Assembly (NCBI GenBank): GCA_910589415.1
Contig: OU342630.1
Location: 6,572,001 to 6,636,000 of the forward strand
Length of the DNA: 64,000 nt
Origin: Malachius bipustulatus
Taxonomy: Eukaryota > Arthropoda > Insecta > Coleoptera > Melyridae
Reading direction: 5' to 3'
Shown: piece by piece, positions 21,060 through 34,045 of the stretch
Position numbering within the stretch: the stretch's first letter is position 1
Layout of the letters: each line of letters starts with the position of its first letter
The notes under the pieces: generated by a model
What the model was told of the DNA's origin: nothing
The model's input: the letters and a program-made list of their open reading frames with translations, nothing else
Databases searched by the model: none
Program-made: the position numbers and the translations under genes

Positions 21060-21608
21060 ATAATAAGCACTTGCATACAAAGACTTGGGTACTGTCTAAT
21101 TTCTTATTTCTCTAGAAACTGAGAAGAAATGGTAAAGGCCATAATACCACAAGGGTATCCAGATCAAGGGATAAATCGAACCAACCCGAAGATTCAGATG
21201 AATTATTTTTATAAGTAAAGCCTAAAGTACCGCGAGAACTCATTGAAAATTTCATATAAGATCTAGCAAATCACAGTTGACAGGAAATTTGTACATTACT
21301 GAAAGAATAGCAAATTGTAAATTTCTGATAAACAATCAAAGTCAAAACTGTGAATAATTATTAAAGAAATTATAATTCAGTCTAATCGAATAATATGAGC
21401 TGACAATTAAATAATAATTAATCTAATAAATATAAAACATAAATTCCAATCGAACCAGATTTTTAATAAATGGAACTGTTAGTTGCTGTAAAATTATGTA
21501 GGCACGGGAAAATATTATTTCATAAAGACTAGATGAATAACTGTTGCTGTTGTAAAAATTCCGGTCCTTCAATAATAAAACAATTCAATTCTCCAAGCAG
21601 AAGATATT
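21060..21608. other. AT-rich spacer, no gene
   Basis: Nothing recognisable. It ends in the left target duplication of the next element. Confidence 0.5.
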
Positions 21609-22250
21609 TTGTGTGTTATATCCGCGAGCTATGCCTGTGTTGCTCAGTGGCGCGTCCCCTGGGTGGCGGATTGGGGCCTTCCCTTACAGGAAGGATGCGC
21701 GGCCGGAGGTGCTGGGCTGTTTCTGGGAGAACTCGTGACTCACAAAAATGGACAGGGCCCCCGACTGCGCGGCGGACCATGCACAGGACTCGAGAGACGT
21801 GTGAGGTGTGACACACGGTGGGGGCAGCGACCCACGAGACCTCTAGCTCCGCACACTCACACCAAACACACACAGTACACTGACATAATGGAAAAGTAGA
21901 CAGATCTCGGAAGCCTCTTCAGCACAGACTGGGAGAACTCTGAGGTGGAGGTTCGGCGGAATGGTAGCGTCGAAATAAAGTCAGGACCGCACACCTGATG
22001 CCGTTGGACAGTACAGGGGCCCACCCTTGCCTAGCCAGCGTAGGGGGCTGCCCTATCATCCTTCGAAAAATCTTGAAAGCATAGCAATGCCAGGTGGCGC
22101 CTGGGAAATAGGCCAAGCTGCGCTTTTCAAGGGGCTTCGCCTGCGGCCGCCACCGACCAGAAACCTTAGGAATAGTTTTTAAGGAAGTGGGAAGAGAGGG
22201 AGGAGAGAAGTCTACTTGGACATACAAATCTACACAAACAAAACTAAATC

Positions 22251-23622
22251 ATGGAAGAAAGAGAAAAGGAAAAAACGGAAAACGTGCAAAAAATGGAAGT
22301 AGAGTTCCCTAGCTCAGAGCCGGAAGAAATTCCAAAAGCTCTTGAAGAGCTCCTTCTGGGGGCCTCCGAATCCGACGGCGACACGCGCGGCGCGACTCCG
22401 GTGGAAGCAGGAGTGCAGAAATGCACTCCAGCAGAAACGGAGTCCGGGCCGTCGGTCGGCGGGGGAAAAGAGAAGGCCCTAGAAAGAAGGAAACAGAAAA
22501 AGAAGGAAAAGAGACGAGAAGCCAGGAAGGCGGAACGGCAGGTGCGGAGGAAGCAGCGAGAAATCGCAGCGGCCACAACAGCCCTGTCGAGTCAGGTAGG
22601 GGCGCTCGAACTAGGGAAGACAGGGGAGTCCGACAGGAAACCCACGTCCCTTGGTGAGAGCACCCAACCAGGCGATTCCACCACTGGTACTCCAAGGACC
22701 TCCGAGAGGGGACCTACCGCACGGGACGCCAGGAGGGCCGCAAGTAAGCGGACCTTCAGGCTGCCCACGGAGCCGGCCAGCTTGAGGGAGGAGGCGGGGA
22801 AAAGCACGACCACACGTGGAGTGCTACCCTCGCCGGGACCCTCAAAAAGATCGCGCTCGGACGGAAAGACCCCCCCCCGAGAGGGAGAAAAAGAGAATTG
22901 CCCTCGACAAGAGGGAGGAGGGACCTGCGAATAGGAGTAGGCGTGCCGGGGGGCAGCCCAACCCGAAAGGGGGGGCGGACCCTAGGCCCGCCTGCCCGAA
23001 AGCGGAACCTCCAAAACAGCCTCAACAGCTGAGAGCTCAAAGCAGGTCTCTCCAAGTAGTCATCAGGTCCAACCGACCAAATGGCAAAGTTGGAGAAGAA
23101 GAAGCAACAGAGCTGCGCCGACAGCTGGTGGCTGAGCTGAAAAAAGCCCTGACTACAAATCGGGAGCTTGAGCTCAGCTTCCAGAAATCAGGAATAGTCG
23201 AACCCGGCTGGTTCCTGATCACGGCAAAAGACGAGACATCGGAGGACTGGCTGCTGAGAGGCTGGACACCACAGGCAGTGGGAGGAAACACGTTCACCCA
23301 AGTAAGGGCAACGGAAGCTCCCTGGCCAGTGGTGATCGGCTTCTGGATTAGCAGTCCGAAACCGGTCGATGTCTCTGAAGTGGTAGAGATGCTGAGCCTC
23401 CAAAATAGGAGGCTGGACGTTAACAACTGGCAGCATCTCGACACCAGAGAAGGCCTGGGAGGATGGCAGCTCATCTTTCGGGTCAGCCAGGAGGACGCCA
23501 GGAGCATAGAAAGCGGCGGCTGGGAACTCAACTACGAGTTGACCACCCTGACAGTGCGTCGGGTGACACTCTGGGGTCCCGCAGCCGTTGGAAATGCACC
23601 AAGTACCTCCAAGCAGGCCTAA
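22251..23622 (+). pseudogene. ORF1 protein of non-LTR element, one frameshift
   Basis: RNA-binding, Gag-like protein. It starts at ATG 22251. The first half is charged, with a Lys/Arg/Glu-rich coiled-coil-like stretch (around KKKEKRREARKAERQVRR). At a run of nine C (22870-22878) the frame shifts, and the second half continues to a stop at 23622. That half carries a DUF4780-like domain (SLQNRRLDVNNW, GGWQLIFRVSQEDARSIE, LTVRRVTLWG) found in insect non-LTR ORF1 proteins. The shift is probably an indel or assembly error in the C tract; programmed shifting is possible but unsupported. ORF2 follows after 32 nt. Confidence 0.8.
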
Positions 23623-23654
23623 GACGAGCCACCGAGAACAAAAAGTAACCACCC

Positions 23655-26600
23655 ATGGAGGAAATAAAGGTAAGTCAGATCAATCTGCAGCACAGCCGGG
23701 ATGCCACAGCAGAAATGCTAAGCAGCCTGGTAAAAAAACCTGCAGATGTGATACTAATTCAGGAACCATATGTCTTTAGGAGCCAAATAAAAGGACTGTC
23801 AGGCCTGGGCTTCAAACTTCTGGTGGGAGCCAAGGCAGGAGAGACACCCAGAAGCTGCATACTGGTGTCCAAGAGGCTAAGCTCGGTACCCTTACCGCAG
23901 CTGGGGACCAGGGACGCCACAGCAATGCTTCTGGAATACAAAGTAAGTGACATCTCACATAAGATAATTCTAAGTAGCTTATATCTCCCATACGACGGTG
24001 AACGTCTGCCATCGCAAGAAATGGCAGATATAACCACGTTTGGGGAAAGCAGAGGGATCCCAGTAGTAATAGGGTGTGACGCCAACGCGCATCACACCCT
24101 ATGGGGCAGCACCGACGTCAACACACGCGGAGAGGCCCTACTGGAATATCTAGCAACTACAGACCTTGAAATAAGTAATAGAGGCAGGGAACCAACCTTT
24201 GTCAATCGCAACCGCAAGGAGGTGATTGACATAACCCTAGCCTCCAAAAGCATAACCTGTGACGTACGAGAATGGCAAGTGACGGGCGATGTCCTGCTGT
24301 CCGACCACCGCATGATCCGATTCAAGATCAAAGCGGGGATGGCGGCAGACAAGCCCAAACGAAACCCAAGGACAACTAATTGGGAGATCTTTACAAAAGA
24401 TCTCCAAATAAGGTTCAAGGGTCCCCCACCTCAAATCTCACAGGAAAACATAGACCAAGAGGTAGAGAAATTAAGCAAAAAGATAACCGAGGCGTACGAA
24501 AAGGCGTGTCCCTTGAGAAGGCCTCCAGAAAAGAAAATCAGGTGGTGGAGCAAAGAACTCCATCACCTCAGGAGGTCAGCGAGGAGGTCACTTCGACAGG
24601 CCGTGACCTCAGGAGAGGACACTCAATGGGACCGTTTTCGAGAAGCCAGAAGAGAATTTAAGAGAGAGATAAGGCACAGCAAGAGAGCGAGCTGGCGAGA
24701 ATTCTGCGAGGAGATAACCTCCCTCCCGGAGGCTGCCAGGCTCGCAAAATAGCTTAGTGCCTCAAAACGCAACGAAATAGGCTCGATCAAGAAAGAGGAC
24801 GGAACCTGGACAGAAACGGAGGAGGAGACAATTGAGCACCTCCTCAGAATCCACTTCCCGGGAACAGACCAAGTCGACCCAGAGAGGCGGGCGGAGCCAA
24901 CCTCGGACTGGCAGCTAGCCGAAAATCTGGTAAACGACGAGGTCATACGAAGGGTAAGCAAAGAGTTCCGTCCATACAAGACAGCAGGACCTGATGGCAT
25001 TTTCCCAGCATTGCTGCAGGCGGGCCTGGAAACGATTCTCCCCAGCGTGAGAAACATATTCCGGGCTAGCCTAGCAACGGGATATGTGCCCCAGGCATGG
25101 AGGAGAGCAAATGTGGTCTTCATTCCCAAACAAGGAAAAGAGGACTACACTTTAGCTAAGTCATTCAGGCCTATCAGTCTGACATCCTTCATGCTAAAAA
25201 TGCTAGAAAGGATAGTCGACAGATACCTGATAGAAAACACACTGCGTGAGTTCCCGTTTCACGGGGGTCAACATGCTTACCTGAAGCAAAGATCCACGGA
25301 AACTGCTCTACACGCAGTGACTAGAGAAATTGAAAAAGCGCTGCATCACGGGAACTGGGCCTTGGCCATTTTCTTTGATGTGGAAGGCGCTTTTGACAAG
25401 GCAAGAACAAGAACCATCTGCACAGAGCTGCAATCCAGGGGTACCCCCCCGGTCCTGATTAACTGGATTGCTTCAGCGATCGAAAGCAGGCAGGTGTCGT
25501 CGGGTGCGGGAGAAGTTCGAGTGGGCATTGCGGTGAGTGGTGGATGCCCCCAAGGCAGCTGCCTATCACCTCACCTGTGGTGCCTGATCATGGACGGCCT
25601 CCTAAAGCGCCTGACAGATGACGGACTGTATGCACAGGCATACGCTGACGACGGGCTGGTTCTAGTAACCGGCCAATTCCTAAGCGTGGTCTGCGATCGC
25701 ATGCAGAGTGCATGTAAGATAATTGAAAAATGGTGTGAAGAGGCGGGGCTGACCATCAACCCCGAAAAGACCGACATGGTCCTCTTCACAAGGAAAAGGG
25801 AAAAAAGAGGATTCAAACCACCCAGGATGTTTGGAAAACTCCTAACTCTTAGTGGGGAGGCCAAATACCTTGGAATGGTACTAGACGAAAAGCTGACCTG
25901 GAAGCCACAGATTGACAGAATAGTCACAAAAACTGTGTCATCTCTATGGCAGCTAAGAGGGACAATAGGCAAGGTGTGGGGGCTAAAACCGAAGATAATG
26001 CACTGGTTATACACGGCCATCATCAGACCGAGAATCAGTTATGGTTCGGTGGTCTGGTGGAAAACAACCACAAGCAATACCGTTGCAAACAGGCTAGCTA
26101 AACTCCAACAGCTCGCCAGTTTGCTAATAACAAGTGCAATGAGAACCACCCCGTCAGCAGCCCTGAATGTCATTCTGGAGCTGCCACCGCTTCCCATTTG
26201 GATAAAAGGGGAGGCTATGGCGGCCCACCTAAGAATGCGTGATTCGGGACTATGGAAAGGCGGAGGTTATAAAGGACACACAGAGATAGCCAAGGTTGCC
26301 GAGGTGGAGATACCAATCTCAAACCTTATGTCTACCTCAAAAACAAGAAACAACAGAGAAAACAAGAAATTTACCCTGCAAATTCCTGAAAAGGAAAAGT
26401 GGGAAAAAAGGGAGGTAGCCTTCGAACCAGGAGGACTAGTCTGTTTCACAGACGGCTCCAGGAACAAAAATGGCCACGTAGGAGCGGGGCTCTACCTGGC
26501 TGGACGGAAACTGGGAAGATCCTACCCTCTTGGGTCCACCGCAACCGTCTTCCAGGCGGAGATTTATGCCATCCTGCAAGCAGCTAGACTGGAGCAGATA

Positions 26601-27272
26601 ACAGAAGCCGGGGAACTGACGATATACATATGCACGGATAGTCAGGCCGCCGCAAAAGCGCTGGGCACACACGGAACCAGCTCCCCACTGGTCCAGGAGT
26701 GTGTCGAGGCGCTGAACAGACTGGCGGACAGAAAATCGGTGCATATCGTGTGGGTTCCCGCACACTCAGGTGTACCAGGTAATGAGCTAGCAGATCAATA
26801 CGCGAAGCTCGGGACCAGGGAAACCTTTTGTGGGCCGGAGCCCGTCCTGGGTCTGACCAAAAATCTTCTCAAAGAATCTATAAAAGAATGGACTCGCAAG
26901 GGTTTAGAGAACCACTGGGAAACAGCACCAGGCTGCAGACAGGCCAGGCTGTTTCTGGCTGGTCCGATCGGAAACAGATGGACCAGCATGTCCAGAATGA
27001 ACCGGAAGGAACTCAGACTACTAGTCGGGGTTCTCACCGGTCACAGCAGTCTGAACAGACACCTGCAAGTGATGGGGGTCACTCGGGACCCGGTCTGCCC
27101 TAAATGCGGAATGGATGACGAGGACTCCCACCATTATGTGGGCGTATGCGAGGTATACAGTAACCTCAGGCTCAACATCTTTGGGTCTGAGGAGCTACAA
27201 GAGGAAGAAATGAAACTCCTCTCATACAACAACCTTCTGGCCTTTATTAAAAGGTCGGGGAGGTTCGAGTAG
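23655..27272 (+). pseudogene. ORF2: endonuclease, RT, RNase H; one stop codon
   Basis: Replicase of the element. ATG 23655 opens an apurinic-like endonuclease (INLQHSRD, LIQEPY, GCDANAHH, LLSDHRMI). A single in-frame TAG lies at 24750-24752, after which the same frame runs unbroken to 27272. The rest holds: reverse transcriptase (PQAWRRANVVFIPK, FRPISLTS, FFDVEGAFDKA, PQGSCLSPHLW, YADDGLVLV); an RNase H domain (CFTDGSRNKNGHVGAG, CTDSQAAAKAL, VWVPAHSGVPGNELAD); and a C-terminal Cys/His knuckle (CPKCGMDDEDSHHYVGVC). With one stop in about 1205 codons the copy is nearly intact. Confidence 0.9.
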
Positions 27273-27376
27273 GAGTTTCACCATGGTTCGGGTAAGGCGA
27301 AAAGGGCCCTCGGTGGCCTAGTCGCTTGGGGTGTACCACCCCTACCCACCATACTACTACTACTTGTGTGTTATAT

Positions 27377-28382
27377 TATTTTAGACGATTTATGAATCTT
27401 ATTGAATGATTTCACAAGTGCGTAATACGCCGCAGCCCTGAAAAAGGATGCATTAATTCCTTTGGAATGTGTATTGAACTATAATAATCTAATACAATAG
27501 CGTCTACATTCTTGGATGTATAAATAACTAGACTGACGAAATATCGACGGAAGGAAATTTATTTGAATTATAATAAAAAACTGAGATCTTTATTTTGCTC
27601 CAATACAAGGCTATCTTTTATTTATAATTTACGTTCAGTTTCGTTAAGTGAAATCGAAACAAGACTGGGATTCTGTCTAATAAAATGCAAAAGCATTTTA
27701 GCTTCAAACAAAGGCATTCTTGGAATGAATAGGTACAGTTGAAAAATCAAACTATCTAGTTATTATTTATACCAGGAGCATACACAAAGTTTTAAACATC
27801 TGAAACAAACTGATGCATGATTATTAATAAATAAATTGCAATCAAATTACTGGAATAATTTGAAAGAGTAGATAATTTCATTCTCAATCAAGGACTTGGT
27901 CAGCAAAATAGATACACATGATGTTAAAGTCATAAAACCAAAGTATCGCCATATAAAGGCAGAAACTTAGATAAATGAGTTCTCTAGGTAACACAGGTAC
28001 AAACAGGGAATAGGCAAACACAAACAAAAGATTCGTATATGAACGAATTCTCTTAGGTAAAATGTTTTGTAAATAATTAAGCCCAGAAAAGATTCAGCAA
28101 GGTGAAGGCTCCTCTTATATTGAATTTAAATAGCATTAAGGCGAATTGTAAGTAATACCAACTTGATGTAAAATGTATAAAACTGATAATATTTGCCAAC
28201 ACCTTGCTAGACAATGTAACTATTCAAATAAATAAGGACTAAGGAAAATTATTTTGTCTCATTGGTATCGTATCTCCTCCCATACAAAATTTTCCATCGT
28301 TCCGGACTAAGAGACCGACTACAGAAATCAGGGAATCACAGGGATATTTAACACAATCTGCAGGGACCCAGGTAAGCACCGT
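27377..28382. other. AT-rich spacer, no gene
   Basis: No frame or motif of note was seen. Confidence 0.5.
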
Positions 28383-28387
28383 TACAA

Positions 28388-29505
28388 CACATTGCTTTTA
28401 TGGCTATTTCTGATATTCGGTTAAAGGTGAAGGTGGAGATTTATGCTATATTTAATCATAATCATAGGTTAATTATTTAAAAGGGAATATTTTAAAGGAA
28501 TATAGGATATAAATATAGTGTCCCAGCTTATTCGAAGCGGTCTCTGTAGGCGAAACGATAAATTTTGAATTTTGCAAATAATCACAATGGCCATAATTTA
28601 AAATTATTTTGGAGCATACAGAGTGTCCCATATGACAGTGGCATATCAAAGTTATGTTTTTTTTAATGGAATGCTCCTAGGTTATTGCATTTTTAGATTG
28701 CCTGAGAAGAGAAAATAAGATTGGCTTTTACAGTTGGTGTTTAAATTCAAAAGTTTTTGAATTATAAACAAGTGAAAATCGTCATTTTCAAGTTCAAGAC
28801 CCTATACAACGAAAACGGCTGAAGATAGAGAAAAACGGCTTATATGTCCCTATTTTAACTTTTCATGAACTATCCTATGATGTAGATGAAATGTTTCTAC
28901 AGGGTGATAAAAAATTTGAAAAATTCTGAGATTTCTCCACGTGTCACCAAATAAAAAAATTAAAGGAAGTACAAATGTTTCTATACCATAGGATAGTACA
29001 TAAAAAGTTAAAATAGGGACATGTAAACCGTTTTTCTCTATCTTGAACCGTTTTCGTCGTACAGGGCCTTGAACTTGAAAAATGACGATTTTCACTTGTT
29101 TATAATTAAAAAACTTCTGAATTTAAACACCAACTGTAAAAGCCAATCTTATTTTATCTTCTCAGACAATCTAAAAATGCAATAACATATAGGAGCATTC
29201 CATTTAAAAAAAAAAACATAACTTTGATATGCCACTCTGTCATATGGGACACTCTGTATACTCCAATATAATTTTAAATTATGGCCATTGTGATTCTGTG
29301 CTTGAATTTGCAAAATTTTTTGGGAAAAAATTTATCGTTTCGCCTACTAAGACCGCTTCGAATAAGCTGGGACACCATATTTATATCCTATATTTCTTTA
29401 AAATATTCCCTTTTAAATAATTAACCTATGATTATGATTAAATATAGCATAAATCTCCACCTCCACCTTTACCCGAATATCAGAAATAGCCATAAAAGCA
29501 ATGTG
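28388..29505. mobile_element. 1.1-kb foldback element
   Basis: A near-perfect palindrome: arms of about 500 bp (28388-28890 and 28950-29505) with a short centre. It begins CACATTGCTTTTATGGC and ends with its complement, flanked by a 5-bp duplication TACAA (28383-28387 and 29506-29510). No coding sequence was found; short frames in the arms are incidental. Confidence 0.9.
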
Positions 29506-29680
29506 TACAAAATATTATTTACTTATTTCTAACAATAAAATAGATATGAGCAATCTCATGTGTAATATCTGATCCACGTGACGTCATTGCGCAGTAGTTG
29601 ACCAAAATAGAAAACGCTATCGGCATACCGTGTATATGTGTATCGTGGACTTAATGACAATGCCGTCTCATGTGTCAAGT
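29506..29680 (-). repeat. dispersed repeat, inverted copy of 10665-10812
   Basis: It shares with 10.7 kb, in reverse, the run from GTGTACAAAA through GATATGAGCAATCTCATGTG to CGGCATACCGTGTATATGTG. The foldback element is inserted at its edge. Confidence 0.8.
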
Positions 29681-30410
29681 TGAATACATGAGTGACTGAC
29701 AAAATTGACATTTCTGCTTTGAAAGCTTAACAGATAAAAATAAAAATTGGGTGCGTTTCTCGACTCTAAGTTTACAATTTTAACATGCGCAGTTGCTATA
29801 CAGTGCATTTATTTTAAGTGTTGCCATAGGGAATAGCATGTAAAAAAATACACCCTATGTTAACTTATGTTGTCTTGTACTTTGGAAGTCGTTTTTAATT
29901 TTCAATAATAGTACACGTCATCTACTTTACAATACGGCCTTTCGGAAAAGCCTGTCATTGTTCAATTTTATGATACAGGCTGTCCTTTTGAGGTGAAAAA
30001 ACTGCAAGAAACGGTAAGAGATACGAAGTTGGTTAAATTACAAAAAAGTTGCGCTGTTTTGAGACGAGTATTTGTCATTTTTTTTTCTCAATATTCCCAG
30101 AATTTCCTGAAATATCCTGATAAAACTTGGATCATGCATATTTATTATTTTAGCCATATCTTCTATATTATTTAAATTTTTTTTTTTTGTAGGTTTACAT
30201 AAGCCGTAATGAGCTACTTATTTGACGTTTCAAAAACTTCCAAAGCCGACTAGATCTTGGGATTTCCAAAGTCAACTTTGGTTTTTCTTATTACCGCCAT
30301 ATTGTTTTTCATGCCATTCGCTATAGAAAAAATCAAGGAAACAAAAAATCCATCACATTGCAAATAAATTTGAAAAAAAAAATTCTTCTTTTTCAAAAAT
30401 AAAGAAAAAT

Positions 30411-31210
30411 TTTTTTTACCGAATGTCAAAAAGTGCATTTTTCAAGTGTTGCCATAGGTAATAATATGTGGAAAATTACACCCTATATTAATTATGTTGT
30501 ACCTATCGTAATTTAGAAGTCGTTTTAAATTTTCAACAATAGTATACCTACATGCATGTCATGTAGGTACTCTACGATACAACATGTCAAAAACCGGTCC
30601 TTTTTAAATTTTAATATTCAGTCCTCATTTGAATTATTAAACTTTAATAAAGGAGTCAGAATAAACAAAGTGAGTTAAAATTATTAATTTATTAGAGAAC
30701 ATGTGAACATTTTTTATTCATAAATAAAAAAACAATAAAACCTAAATAATTAAGCAAACTAACAAAAATAATCTGAAATTATCAAATAAATTGCTCAAAA
30801 TGTTTCGTTTTATTGTTTCAATAAATTTTTGTTAGCTTGCTTAGTTATTTGGGATTTATTGTTTTTTTTTATTTATGAATAAAAAATGTTAACATGTTCT
30901 CTAATAAATTAATAATTTTAACTCACTTTGTTTATTCTGACTCCTTTATTAAAGTTTCATAATTCAAATGAGGACTAAATATTAAAATTTAAAAAGGACC
31001 GGTTTTTGACATGTTGTATCACGTAAAGTATCTACATGACATGCATGTATACATATAGGTATACTATTGTTGAAAATTTAAAACGACTTCTAAATTACAA
31101 TGGGTAGGTACAACATAAGTTAATATAGGGTGTAATTTTTTACAAATTATTTATTACCTATGGCAACACTTAAAAAATGCACCTTTTGACATTCGGTAAA
31201 AAAAAAATTC
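30411..31210. mobile_element. inner foldback, related to the outer one
   Basis: Starts TTTACCGAATGTCAAAA and ends with its inverse. The arms run to a centre near 30800. The arm sequence (GTGTTGCCATAGGTAATAAT, GAAGTCGTTTTAAATTTTCA) is a diverged version of the outer arms, so one family has inserted into another copy of itself. Confidence 0.8.
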
Positions 31211-31365
31211 TTTTTTCTGCGACGGGCTATAAGTTTGACCTTTTTTCCCCGTTGACAGGTAGAAAAATGCCTCATTATATGAGCTGCATCTTATCGGGGA
31301 AATAAATGAATTAGCAGGGAAATAAATGAGTACTTATTTCCCCGAAATGGCGGCTTAGGTATAGC

Positions 31366-32589
31366 CAGTGGCGGTTTCTCCATTAGGTCATTTGGTCAAT
31401 GACCTCCCAAATAAATTAACCAATCAAGTAATTTTATACTGTATCATAAAGTAAAACTAATAATAATTATATTAAAACTATGTAATAATTCCAGTAATTA
31501 ACTTTACTTATATAGGTAGTTGTTTTTTTGTAATTCCCGGGAAGATAGTGGCGAGGATCTGGGACGTGGGTCAAGGCAGCAGTTGACCTCCGTGGTTTAA
31601 AGAGTAAGATGCCTTTGCCTATGTGCTGGAGCGAGATAGGTATATAGCAACTTTGCCTGTATTTAAGGCGGTCCCATTCTGTACTTGAAGGTCAACGCCC
31701 AGTGGGGGCGGGACCAAAGATTCTAACCAGAGACTAGAGATTTCGATGTGCAGTGTTGCCGCGGTGGTACATTTGTACCACATTTGGTACATTATTTTAT
31801 TTTTGCTGGTACGCTGGTACTACATTTTAAAGTTAAAGTTCAATGCTATTCTGGTACATTTTTCATTTTTGCAATTTTATTATATAAAATTGCCCATTAT
31901 TATTGTATGCAATCACATATTTAAATTGTATATTATGTTGAATGAACCATTATGAATTCAAAATTATGTCATTTAGGGTAAGTAATTAAATAAACATACG
32001 TAGGTAATTGTAAAAAGTACCATACTCTCACCGAACTCTTTCATTTTTTTTCCGTCAAAAACAATTGTCTACTAGGACTATATGTACTTAATTTAACTAT
32101 GTAAATAGTGTTGGGCCTGTTGGCGGTGATTACCACGTAGGTAGGTACACAGGTTATTGATTTTATTTAAAAAGTGAACTGCGGTCGCGTCGCGACATCG
32201 GATCGAAGGGCGATCGTGGGTTGTAGTGGGGAGCAACGACGAGCTCCTCTGCCCATGGTTAGGCAGCAGTGCAGCACCATCCAGTCTTTACTACCGACAG
32301 GAATAATGGTGTGTGCGTCTAGACTCGAGATAAAATAAAGAAGGGTCCAAACCAAACAAGTAGAATCTATTAATAATAATATAAATTTTAATATTTATAA
32401 TATAACTAATAAATTAATTATTAGTTTTTACATCTGAGTAAAATTTAAACTACTGGGAAATTGCGTGACCTTGAACACTCAAAAAATTTTCGCCTGCGGC
32501 GCATTTAGGGGTTACTTTCTTTTTTCCTTTCTTAGGTGGTCGCGATTTTTATATGACCTGCCTATGAAAAGTATCAGCAGCCGCCACTG
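31366..32589. mobile_element. non-autonomous hAT-type transposon
   Basis: 1224 bp, ends CAGTGGCGG / CCGCCACTG, with a perfect 8-bp target duplication GGTATAGC (31358-31365 and 32590-32597). A subterminal AGGTCAT / ATGACCT pair is also inverted. It shares its outer nine bases with the element at 16651, but the interior is unrelated. No transposase. Confidence 0.9.
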
Positions 32590-32939
32590 GGTATAGCTAC
32601 TATTAACACTCAGATATCATTAAATTTATATCAAATATACGTAAAGGAAAGTTACCTTATTATCCAAATGGCAATTATTAAGGGAATTTTCATAATAATC
32701 ACTATCCATATTAATAAATTCACTCATTGAGACCTTACAAGTATCTTTGCAAAACTATCTAAAATTTTAATTAAATTATGACGTTTATCGAATTAAATCG
32801 TTTCGTTACCAGGCAACGTCGATTACGATAAAAGACAGTTTGAAATCCAAGTTTAACATAAATCATTTTTCCGACATAATTTTCAGTTATCTAACTACGT
32901 TTTTCGACATTCTAACACTGATATTTCTTCTCGCAGAAA

Positions 32940-33068
32940 AAAATTGTATATATACACACGAGAAAAAAGTGCGATTTTAGCTCTCGATGTGTTTGTCCCC
33001 TCCGCTAAACGCGTCGGGGACGAAATCACATCTCGAGCTAAAATCTATCACTTTTTTCTCTTGTATAA
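32940..33068. repeat. hairpin repeat
   Basis: An inverted pair around GAGAAAAAAGTG...TTTAGCTC, GATGTG and CCCC(T)CCG, with a centre near CGCTAAACGCG; about 125 bp. It is probably a small MITE. Confidence 0.55.
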
Positions 33069-33896
33069 TAAATAACTATTATTTTTGGAAAAGAAGAATA
33101 ATTTTTTTTCAAATTTAGTGCAATGTGATGGATTTTTTGTTTCCTTGATTTTTTCTATTTTTTAATAATAAATAAGATATGGCTAAAATAATAAATCTGC
33201 ATGTTTCAAGTTTTTTCAGGATATTTCAGGAAATTCTGGGAATATTGAGAAAAAAAAAAGCCAAATACTCGTCTCAAAACAGCGCAACTTTTTTGTAATC
33301 TAACCGACTTCGTATCTCTTACCGTTTCTTGCAGTTTTTTCACCTCAACGGGACAGCCTGTATCATAAAATTGAACAATGACAGGCTTTTCCGAAAGACC
33401 GTATTGTAAAGTAGATGACGTGTACTATTATTGAAAATTAAAAACGACTTCCAAAGTACAAGACAACATAAGTTAACATAGGGTGTATTTTTTTACATGC
33501 TATTCCCTATGGCAACACTTAAAATAAATGCACTGTATAGGTCGGTTCTCTTCAGTGGCTAAGTTTATTTTTGGAATTTTTTTTAAATCATCCTTGAGAA
33601 CTGTCAATGGCCGCCTCCTTCAAGGTAAGTGAAGATTTTGTTTTTTATTTTGAAACAAGCCATTATGCAAGAGTGAGAGTAGAGAGTATCACAGAAGGGG
33701 GAGAAAAAAGGCTACAGTAAAGAACATTATATTTGGAAAGTTGAACACAAATTACAAAGTAAATATCAATTAATCCAAAACTTGACAGTTTTGATAATTT
33801 AAAATTTGGAGTCAAATAATTAATTTCATAAATTAATATTTCTACACAGTTTGTATGCGCAGTCCTAAGTAGGCAGGTAGGTAGGTACTATATATT

Positions 33897-34045
33897 TGCC
33901 CGTATTCACAAACGATAATTTCCTAAATAATTACGTAATCAATTATCCCCATCTCATTCTATTGCAAAAAAACTGCATATCTCCATCTCACTCATTTAAT
34001 TAATTACGTAATTATTTAGGAAATTATCGTTTGTGAATACGGGCA
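33897..34045. mobile_element. 149-bp palindromic MITE, copy 1
   Basis: Ends TGCCCGTATTCACAAACG and its inverse, flanked by ATT on both sides. A second copy lies at 45723-45870. Confidence 0.85.

Larger units (their letters stand above)
21622..27363 (+). mobile_element. full-length non-LTR retrotransposon (I/LOA/R1 group)
   Basis: 5.7 kb with ORF1, ORF2 and a short (TAC)n tail. It is flanked by a perfect 13-bp target duplication, TTGTGTGTTATAT, at 21609-21621 and 27364-27376. The 5' leader has a CCCC/GGGG hairpin around GGGTGGCGGA (21653-21677) that is shared with two other elements in the window. An RNase H domain in ORF2 favours the LOA or I side over R1 proper. The complete 5' end and intact duplication imply a fairly recent insertion. 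Confidence 0.9.
29796..33540. mobile_element. foldback element carrying nested elements
   Basis: The left arm (29796 to about 30410, starting CTATACAGTGCATTTATTTT) is inverted at about 33070-33540. Both arms contain the words AGTGTTGCCATAGGGAATAGC and ACTTTACAATACGG. The interior holds a second, related foldback, a hAT-type element and a small hairpin. No clear target duplication and no transposase. Confidence 0.8.
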
